Below are positions 29,637 through 35,973 of a stretch of 35,973 bases of DNA, piece after piece. How positions within the stretch are numbered: position 1 is the stretch's first letter; every line of letters begins with the position of its first letter. A model generated the notes under the pieces. That model was not told the DNA's origin and ran no database searches. It was given only the letters and a program-made list of their open reading frames with translations. Source of the stretch: Rickettsiales bacterium (GTDB lineage: Bacteria; Bacteroidota; Bacteroidia; Cytophagales; Cyclobacteriaceae); assembly GCA_002729235.1 (NCBI GenBank), contig PBTY01000053.1, positions 1,436-37,408 of the forward strand, read 5' to 3'. Made by a program: the position numbers and the translations under genes.

Positions 29637-32452
29637 GGTAGCCTGATCAGACGTTCGGTATACTTCTCGCCTTTGTAATAGATGACGGCAAAATAGATTC
29701 CAGGTTTAACAGGTACACCAGCATTGTTTTTGCCATCCCAGGTGATTTGGTTTTTACCAGCATATTGTGGTGCGAAGAGCAAGGTTCTAACGAGTTTACC
29801 TGAGTCATCAAATAATCCAATAGCGACTTCCTGATCTTCTGGAAGGTTATAAGCTATGGATATTTGCTCCATGAAAGGGTTCGGATAGGCCGAGGTTTTA
29901 AATTCTGGGTTAACCTCATCAGTAGGTGTAAATAATTTTGCATCAGTCAGGTAGGATTCGAAAGTCCCACTTCCATGAGTGGCTATCACCAGGCGTCCAT
30001 CTATCGTGCGATAATCCATCATAGTGACAACTGCGTGACCTATTTCCTCTGGATCGTTTTGTTCCCATATTGTATTCTCTCCTTGTGCTTGGTTTGTTGA
30101 ATACAAACCTATGCTTGTGCCTACGTAATAGGTAAATCCAGCTGTTGTCGGCACTATTTCTACCCATCTCACACTGGGTCCATTACCTCGTCCATCTGGA
30201 AACTCTTCCAGGTTTCCACTAATGTCATAAAAGCTTAAACCACCATCAAAGCTCTCGAAAATGGAGGAGACATTGTAATTGGAAAATACCATGACAATGT
30301 GTTGGCTATTTTCAGGATTAATGCCAATGGATGCTACATGACCTCCTCGTGGAAGTGTCAAACTATCTCTATGGAATACAGTGGTTAAAGCCTTGTCATC
30401 CGAGGCATCATTAATTCTCATCAGGCCAGGTTGTGCTCCAGAAATACCAGCATAAACTATGTCTGATTGCACACCAACACTTATGCAGGAGTAAAATCCA
30501 TCATTAATTATAGTTGTTTCTAATTTGTCCCATCCAATTGGAGTAGGAGATTGTACACCTCCGGGAATTTGAGCAAGGTTGTTATTTCTCCAGATCACAT
30601 TGCCTCCAAGTAAAAACATGCGATTTTCATTCTTAGGGTCTAGTTCGTAGGGGTTAATAAAAAGGTATGGCACGCCATCATTTCCACCACCAACTGGATC
30701 TACTCGTGCAAAACTTGTCAGTTTGTAATTATCATTGAGAGTAGTCCGATAAATCTGACTGTTTTGGAATGAGACATATCGATAGTCAGATTCACCTGAA
30801 ATTGCGGAATAACCACCATCTCCACCAAGTATTCGGTTCCATGGTGGATTTTCACCTACGGAGTTTCTAAACCAGCTTCCATTGTCTTGCATACCACCAA
30901 TCATTTCATTGGATCGGGAATTCTTTCTTTGTGAGATGCTGTAGAACTGTGAGGTCACGTAGCCATTATTCAGACTGGTCCAGGATACCGTTTCTGCCAG
31001 GTTATTAGTTGTTTTGATGAGCCCGCCATCGGAGCAGGAGATCATGATGTTAGGGTTGGATGGAGTGAAAAGCACTAAATGCTGGTCCGCATGATGATCT
31101 TCATATTGAGAAGCATCATTTTCAGGACTATATCCGCCTATCCAGTCGATATTGTTGTTGGTTGAGAAACCATCAGTGGACCGGTATAGATTTGTTCCTC
31201 CTACGTAGACCACCTGGTCGTTGTTTGGGTGGACAGCCACCATCATATTATAACCTCCTTGCGTATCAAAATCGCCATAGGTGCCCCCTAATTTAGGAAT
31301 GACGGAAGGCGCATTGCGCCAAGTGCCATCTATTGTATTGGCGATTATTCTGTTTACTGTAAACTTTAAAAAGGATTGCTGTGGTCCATCAGACAGAAAA
31401 TAGACTTCACTTCCACTTGAGTTACTATTGATTACAGTTCGATGGTGTTGTGATGGTAGGAGACCTGGTGTTATTTCTTTCCAGTTTATTCCGTTGACGC
31501 TATAGTAGTATCCTGCTCTCGAATAGCGTGTATCATTCTTGCAAACCCCACTTCTATTGGCAGCAGAAACACTGCTGAGTGATGCAAAGAAAATCCCAGA
31601 TGATGTACGATGGATCTCTGTGTAAAAAGGAGCGTCTGCGCAATTCAAGTCTTCAACGCCCAGGTTGATTAATGGCTCTCCCAATACAGTAGACCAGGCT
31701 TCTCCACCATCTGTGGAGCGAACCACTCCACCAAAAGTAGCAGCCAGGATTACAGATTGATCCAAATTTTCAGGATCTAAAGCGATTCGCCACACGTACT
31801 GAAACATGCTGGTAAAATTGTCAGGGGAGGCATTGTCGATGGTAGATTCAAGGATGGACCAGGTCTCTCCATTGTCAGTTGTTTTATAAATTCCACTTCC
31901 TCTGTAAGGAGAGACCAAACTTCTTGCACTGTTTCCAAGTAATTCTCCGGTACCGAAATACCAGGTGTCTTGCATTCCGCTACGAGTATCCTGTGCGAGT
32001 GTTGTTACTGAGTTGCGAATGTTAGGAGTGGAGGATCTGGTCCAGCTGACACCTGAGTTGGTTGTTTTCCATATGTTTCCCGAAACACCGCCGGCTAACA
32101 AAGTTTTTTCATCTCGGATGTCAAAAGCGGCAGCCCTGGTACGGCCTCCAATATTGTAAGGACCTGCCTTTCTGAATGTTGTTTGGGTGGTTCTTAACTG
32201 ATTAGTATCATCGGATTTGTTGGGTAATGTTTTTGCGAAAGAGAGTTCCGCCTTTCGGTTGACTGAAATAACTCCGGTTTTAGGGTCAGCCAGAAGTTGA
32301 TGTTCGTAGTTATGTCGAGCGTTTGGATCTTCCTGGGTACCAATTGAGCCTTGTTCACCAGGGGTAGAAATAGAATAATCCGGGTACCAATCAGGTACAC
32401 GGATTATCAAAAATGTTGTGAGAATTAGGAGATAACCGGTGAGTTTTGTCAC
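29630..32452 (-). CDS. T9SS type A exported BNR/sortilin-like beta-propeller protein
   Basis: A 940-residue exported protein with an N-terminal signal/anchor (about 4-22). Repeated BNR/sortilin-like motifs run through most of the length: SGNIWKTTNSGVSWT, GSGIYKTTDNGETWS, GGVVRSTDGGEAWS, LYRSTDGFS, and ESFDGGLSFYD late on, indicating one or two large beta-propellers like those of VPS10/glycosidase-type proteins. The last 85 residues (TSAYPNPFMEQISIAYNLP, then GKLVRTLL and GIYFAVIYYKG) form a type A T9SS sorting domain with FlgD-like character, so the protein should cross the outer membrane and be attached at the surface. It overlaps the 124-residue gene upstream by 4 bases. A binding or hydrolytic role is unknown. 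Confidence 0.9.
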   Translation of the reverse strand: MTKLTGYLLILTTFLIIRVPDWYPDYSISTPGEQGSIGTQEDPNARHNYEHQLLADPKTGVISVNRKAELSFAKTLPNKSDDTNQLRTTQTTFRKAGPYNIGGRTRAAAFDIRDEKTLLAGGVSGNIWKTTNSGVSWTRSSTPNIRNSVTTLAQDTRSGMQDTWYFGTGELLGNSARSLVSPYRGSGIYKTTDNGETWSILESTIDNASPDNFTSMFQYVWRIALDPENLDQSVILAATFGGVVRSTDGGEAWSTVLGEPLINLGVEDLNCADAPFYTEIHRTSSGIFFASLSSVSAANRSGVCKNDTRYSRAGYYYSVNGINWKEITPGLLPSQHHRTVINSNSSGSEVYFLSDGPQQSFLKFTVNRIIANTIDGTWRNAPSVIPKLGGTYGDFDTQGGYNMMVAVHPNNDQVVYVGGTNLYRSTDGFSTNNNIDWIGGYSPENDASQYEDHHADQHLVLFTPSNPNIMISCSDGGLIKTTNNLAETVSWTSLNNGYVTSQFYSISQRKNSRSNEMIGGMQDNGSWFRNSVGENPPWNRILGGDGGYSAISGESDYRYVSFQNSQIYRTTLNDNYKLTSFARVDPVGGGNDGVPYLFINPYELDPKNENRMFLLGGNVIWRNNNLAQIPGGVQSPTPIGWDKLETTIINDGFYSCISVGVQSDIVYAGISGAQPGLMRINDASDDKALTTVFHRDSLTLPRGGHVASIGINPENSQHIVMVFSNYNVSSIFESFDGGLSFYDISGNLEEFPDGRGNGPSVRWVEIVPTTAGFTYYVGTSIGLYSTNQAQGENTIWEQNDPEEIGHAVVTMMDYRTIDGRLVIATHGSGTFESYLTDAKLFTPTDEVNPEFKTSAYPNPFMEQISIAYNLPEDQEVAIGLFDDSGKLVRTLLFAPQYAGKNQITWDGKNNAGVPVKPGIYFAVIYYKGEKYTERLIRLPQ

Positions 32453-32823
32453 TCAATTACCGTATTAACCTTATTCAATTTGCCTTCATCGAGGGGTGCT
32501 GTTACCACACCTTCCCCATCGTTATTCATATCTCCCTTGAACGCATAGATGTAATAGGAGACAGGCTTAAGGTCCTTAAATGTAACTCGTCCTTTATCAT
32601 CAGTTGTAGCTTTAGCCACTGCGTTTTCCCCCGCTCGGTAGTCCTCTTCAGTTTCGAAAATGGATACTGTTGCTCCTTCTGTGGGATTACCCAACCCATC
32701 AATAACTGTGATTCTTAACTTGGTAGGTAAAAATTGATCATTAGCACTCTTAAAAGAGAATAATCCAGCTAAAAGAATAGCTGAAATTAAGAATAGGATG
32801 TATTTCATAGTTTTCATTTTCAA
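32449..32823 (-). CDS. Exported single Ig-like (carboxypeptidase-regulatory-type) domain protein
   Basis: 124 residues: a signal peptide (MKYILFLISAILLAGLFSF, probably from Met6 or Met1) and one transthyretin-like beta-sandwich, LRITVIDGLGNPTEGATVSIFETEEDYRAGENAVAKATTDDKGRVTFKDLKPVSYYIYAFKG, the pattern of carboxypeptidase-regulatory and Cna-B domains. NNDGEG near the end resembles a calcium-binding loop. It overlaps the downstream propeller gene by 4 bases (ATGA), so the two are translationally coupled and likely act together at the cell surface or in the periplasm. Confidence 0.85.
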   Translation of the reverse strand: MKMKTMKYILFLISAILLAGLFSFKSANDQFLPTKLRITVIDGLGNPTEGATVSIFETEEDYRAGENAVAKATTDDKGRVTFKDLKPVSYYIYAFKGDMNNDGEGVVTAPLDEGKLNKVNTVIE

Positions 32824-32829
32824 TCTTTA

Positions 32830-33420
32830 TTACGTACTAAACAAAAAATCGGCCAACTTTTCAAAGTCTTCCGCTTCTGTATATTTTCTGTCTCGATAAT
32901 TATTAACGATATACCGAATGTATGTTGGACGATCATCAATAGATATATGTTCAATCAGAATATTACCATACTGTTGGTCAATCAATTTTTCAGTGGTACC
33001 AGCACTTATTTTCGGTTTGTAATAATATCTAGCTAAAGTTTCTATCTGGTTATTTCTGGCAGTAACCGTCACATCACTATTCGTTCTTCGGTAATCGAGT
33101 TGGTTTGTTTTTTCACTCAACCAATCGAAAAAGAACACAAAATCATCCTTTCCAATCCGGTCATTATAGCTCACGGCAAAGCCATTGGAAATATTGGATT
33201 GTAGTAAATGGACATCTGGGTCACCTATTACCTCCTGTTTTTTAAGTTCGTAAGAACTATAAACGGATTTTAGGAGATCGACTCTTTTGAATGATTTGAC
33301 CCATCTGCTGTAGTCTTCTTGAAATGACTCACTTCTTTTTATAGGTTCATGAACCAGAATCTCATTTTTACCTGACTTCTGAGGGAAAAGTTGTTCTACT
33401 ATTTGATCAAAAAACGCCAT
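32830..33420 (-). CDS. Conserved-looking protein of unknown function
   Basis: A 196-residue soluble protein without signal peptide or membrane segment. It has a charged N-terminal half (VHEPIKRSESFQEDYSRWVKSFKRVDLLKSVYSSYELKKQ) and a second half with strands (NGFAVSYND, FVFFFDWLSEKT, ILIEHISIDDRPTYIRYIVNNY). I do not recognise the family. Its ATG directly abuts the stop of the upstream gliding-type gene (33421) and its stop lies 6 bases before the next start, so it is firmly inside the operon. Because it is predicted cytosolic among exported proteins, a regulatory or chaperone role is conceivable, but that is speculation. Confidence 0.8.
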   Translation of the reverse strand: MAFFDQIVEQLFPQKSGKNEILVHEPIKRSESFQEDYSRWVKSFKRVDLLKSVYSSYELKKQEVIGDPDVHLLQSNISNGFAVSYNDRIGKDDFVFFFDWLSEKTNQLDYRRTNSDVTVTARNNQIETLARYYYKPKISAGTTEKLIDQQYGNILIEHISIDDRPTYIRYIVNNYRDRKYTEAEDFEKLADFLFST

Positions 33421-35973
33421 CTATTTAATAACGGTCACAGAGCCATACTGTTCGAGTGTAGCTCCAGGTCTAACGCTACTTGTAAACTGCATTCGGTAAG
33501 CATAAGTGCCCTGAGGAACGTATCCACCACTGAAAGTACCATCCCATCTAAAGTTTTTATCCTCAGAATAGTATACCAAATCACCCCATCGATTGAATAC
33601 AAAGACTTTAAACTGGTCTACAAATTCATTGGGGTAGGCGAACCATTCTTCATTTTGACCATTGCCATTAGGGCTGAAGGCGTTCGGTACGAAGATCGTT
33701 TCATAACATTCGGCTGAAACTATCAAGGCCACCGTGTCAGTTTGAATACAGTTTGGTGGAGCCACATCTTGTACTTCCACGAAATAGACACCACTATCCA
33801 GATCATTGATGTTGAATGTACTGGTAGAGAGTATTTCTGTAGAATTATAAACTGAGTTTCCTACCTGATCGAATACGTTGATTGTTACCGAATTTGGAAT
33901 GTTCAGGCTGAATGTCAGTTGAATATCGCTGGTGCGTACACAATCATTTAGTCCTACGGCTTCTACCTCGAAACCAGCATTGTCTTCCAATTGGACCGTT
34001 TGTGTTCTGGTACAACCTGTTACAGAGTTAGTAATGGATGCGGTGTAACTACCTGCTGCTAAGCCTGTAAACTCAGGCGTAACTCCAGGTCCATCGAATG
34101 TAAATGGTCCTGCGCTTGCTGGTCCAGATAAGGAATACGAGAAGCTTCCAGCGTCATCAATCTGTAGCGCGAAAGCCCCATTTGCCTGACTACACTCCGG
34201 ATTGGTAATATTGGCTTGGGTGGCTGATGGTGCTGGCGTAATGGTAATATTGATTGTATCTCGGTAGACACATCCAGTAAAGTCATTAACGACCTCTATT
34301 GCATATTCAAAATCACCAGATGTATTGGTGTTGACCAATTGCGTCCGAGCATTTCCTACTTCGATCCCATCTCTAGTCCAGGTGTAGGCAGGCCCAGGAT
34401 CATTAGAATCTAAAACAAGTGAATCAAACTGGCATATACTTACATCAGGGCCTAAGTCAATAAAGGATTCATCGTCTCCAATAAAAACTGTAAGTGTATC
34501 AGAACTACATCCACTATCATTAATGATGGCTACGTCTACAACGGCTGGTTCACTAAAAGTTACTTGTCTTGTGGTGTCCCCTGTAGACCAGTAATAACTT
34601 AAGTCAGGACGATCCACATTCCATGCGGATAAAGTGACCGAGCCACCACATAAAGAAGTGTCATTTGGTACCATTGGGAGTTCAGGTATTGAGAAAACAG
34701 TTATGGTATCAGTTAAAACGCTATCCAGATCACATCGATTGCTGAGTGTTAAGGTAACAATGTATGTGCTGTCAATGGAATAAACATGTGATGTGTCAGC
34801 ACCAAGCATTGGTCCAACTGGGGGGCTTCCATCTCCAAAGTCCCAGGTGTAATACTCAATACTTGGATCACGACCAGTTCCAGAAAAGAATGTCTCTTGT
34901 CCGGCACAAGCAACTGTGGTGTTGATAGAAGGTAGAGAGGATGGGTCAGAAACTTGTTGTGTGAAGTTTGGAAGGCCTAACCTGGATAAACGGCCAGCAA
35001 GGTCTTGGCCGGATTCAGAAAAGCTGGCAGCCAAATCATCTCCTGATGGATTGGTAATGGTCGCCAATTGTGTATTTCCATCTATAGCAATATAAATAAT
35101 TCCATCAGGCCCGGTTTGCATAGCTCCATAGTTACTTAGAGCTACAGGATAGCCGTCAAATTTAGTAGCCATTATATCTGTGGCTGGATTGTCACTGTTG
35201 ATGCTATCTAGATCGTATTGAATTACTTTACTCGTAGCTCCAGAGGTAGTTACATATAATCTGGAGAGGTCGGTTGAGAATTCAAGACCGTAAATTTGAG
35301 ATCCCGCTTCTTCAACATCAATCAATCTGGAATTGGATACAGCCCCTGTAGTAAGATCATAATCTAACAAATCAATGTAATTGGTGGCTCCAGGGATTAC
35401 TACAGCTACATAATTGCCTCCTGGTGCAAACCTCATATAACCTGTTGCTCGAGGTTCTTCTTCAAAAATGTGTTCCTCACCAGCTGATGAATGAATGGGG
35501 CCTACCACTCCATTCGGGTTTACCTGATAGGATCTGAAGTTATTATTACCATATTCGTGTGCCAGTAGGTATGGTGTTCCTGTGAAGCCACTTGCTGTCA
35601 CTCTCTCCGTACTGCATTCAATAATGGATACATTTTTAATCAACACTTGCCCTCTTGCTGTGTCTTTCTTCATGTCTACGATTGACATTTTCAAATTGAA
35701 AGTAAAGTCACCATAAACTTCCTCTGTGGTGAAAATGTAAAACATGGTGTTGTCATCTGGGAAAGGAAGGATGATGGACGACTGTGCAGCAGTGCTATCC
35801 CCACCGATGTTTGTTCCATTGGCCATGATGTCATGGTCTTTGTTCCAGACGGTAGATCCATTGGTATAGAATAAAAGTTCTCCATTGGAGCCCGACATGG
35901 TCGCACAACCTTCAGGGGAGAACATCTGATTGGCATCGACAAGTGCCTGCGGGGGAGTGAAATTGAAATCCAG
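33421..35973 (-). CDS. PKD-domain protein with gliding-motility (T9SS type B) C-terminal domain, 5'-truncated
   Basis: The frame stays open through the window end: 16 codons upstream of the ATG at 35925 read DFNFTPPQALVDANQMF, matching the usual start of this family's mature domain, so the true start lies outside. A beta-propeller-like region with WNKDHDIM and IYIAIDG motifs spans about the first 320 residues. A PKD domain follows (YYTWDFGDGSPPVGP, THVYSIDSTYIVTLTLSN), then several Ig/SprB-like repeats. The last 95 residues (FVPNAFSPNGNGQNEEWFAYP, then FNRWGDLVYYSEDKNFRWDGTFSGG) form the CHU_C gliding-motility-associated domain, a type B T9SS signal. Surface-located; possibly an adhesin. First visible gene of a four-gene operon. 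Confidence 0.93.
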   Translation of the reverse strand: MDFNFTPPQALVDANQMFSPEGCATMSGSNGELLFYTNGSTVWNKDHDIMANGTNIGGDSTAAQSSIILPFPDDNTMFYIFTTEEVYGDFTFNLKMSIVDMKKDTARGQVLIKNVSIIECSTERVTASGFTGTPYLLAHEYGNNNFRSYQVNPNGVVGPIHSSAGEEHIFEEEPRATGYMRFAPGGNYVAVVIPGATNYIDLLDYDLTTGAVSNSRLIDVEEAGSQIYGLEFSTDLSRLYVTTSGATSKVIQYDLDSINSDNPATDIMATKFDGYPVALSNYGAMQTGPDGIIYIAIDGNTQLATITNPSGDDLAASFSESGQDLAGRLSRLGLPNFTQQVSDPSSLPSINTTVACAGQETFFSGTGRDPSIEYYTWDFGDGSPPVGPMLGADTSHVYSIDSTYIVTLTLSNRCDLDSVLTDTITVFSIPELPMVPNDTSLCGGSVTLSAWNVDRPDLSYYWSTGDTTRQVTFSEPAVVDVAIINDSGCSSDTLTVFIGDDESFIDLGPDVSICQFDSLVLDSNDPGPAYTWTRDGIEVGNARTQLVNTNTSGDFEYAIEVVNDFTGCVYRDTINITITPAPSATQANITNPECSQANGAFALQIDDAGSFSYSLSGPASAGPFTFDGPGVTPEFTGLAAGSYTASITNSVTGCTRTQTVQLEDNAGFEVEAVGLNDCVRTSDIQLTFSLNIPNSVTINVFDQVGNSVYNSTEILSTSTFNINDLDSGVYFVEVQDVAPPNCIQTDTVALIVSAECYETIFVPNAFSPNGNGQNEEWFAYPNEFVDQFKVFVFNRWGDLVYYSEDKNFRWDGTFSGGYVPQGTYAYRMQFTSSVRPGATLEQYGSVTVIK

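Overview
The window looks like a piece of chromosome from a gliding-type marine Bacteroidota, most likely order Cytophagales. This rests on type IX secretion (T9SS) sorting domains of both the type A and gliding-motility/CHU_C kind, GH92 and GH32 glycosidases, promoters of the TTTG / TAnnTTTG type rather than TTGACA / TATAAT, few Shine-Dalgarno sites, and a moderate GC content (about 40% in lines I sampled). I cannot name the genus from the sequence alone.

Layout. (1) 1-3676: the 3' end of a polysaccharide-use cluster, a GH92 alpha-mannosidase cut by the window edge followed by a GH32 fructan hydrolase lipoprotein. (2) 3686-8261: mostly minus-strand housekeeping and accessory genes (a beta-barrel protein, a cyclase/SRPBCC pair, an UPF0114 membrane protein, an RDD protein), then a plus-strand SRPBCC/effector-binding fusion. 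(3) 8564-9148: a secreted protein with an internal duplication, ending in a strong terminator. (4) 9202-13120: the most unusual part, an insertion hotspot at a tRNA-Leu(CAA) gene. The intact tRNA is preceded by two broken copies of its own 5' half and followed by four broken copies of its 3' half, most with a small palindrome inserted and three with their own terminator. Interleaved are four copies of a REP-like palindrome (two with an inverted partner hairpin), an outer-membrane-type gene, a truncated second copy of ywbE, an AT-rich AIPR-family abortive-infection gene with a PD-(D/E)XK-like N-terminus, and a C-terminal scrap of another gene. (5) 13121-18445: intact ywbE, a PLP-dependent decarboxylase, and a two-gene operon of a very long coiled-coil protein with a degenerate STAND-like NTPase domain whose stop overlaps the start of an MscS channel. 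(6) 18468-24472: a CHRD-like lipoprotein, a probable small RNA, a SAM hydrolase/monooxygenase pair, PhoH, GNAT, a ComEC lacking metal-ligand motifs, and a SpoIIAA-like protein. (7) 24617-29636: RecQ, a NUMOD4/HNH-like protein, phosphoglycerate kinase, Sua5 and a tiny membrane protein. (8) 29630-35973: a minus-strand cluster of exported proteins whose first and last members carry T9SS type B and type A sorting domains.

How parts work together. The GH92/GH32 pair fits glycan foraging with surface or periplasmic enzymes. The tRNA-Leu locus appears to be a repeatedly used landing site that now holds a defence gene; no integrase or REP-type transposase is present, so whatever built it acts in trans or is gone. 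The MscS/STAND-like pair is translationally coupled, suggesting a joint role in membrane stress. The last cluster is a typical gliding/T9SS surface-protein operon.

All statements come from reading the sequence and from family knowledge; no searches or computations were run.
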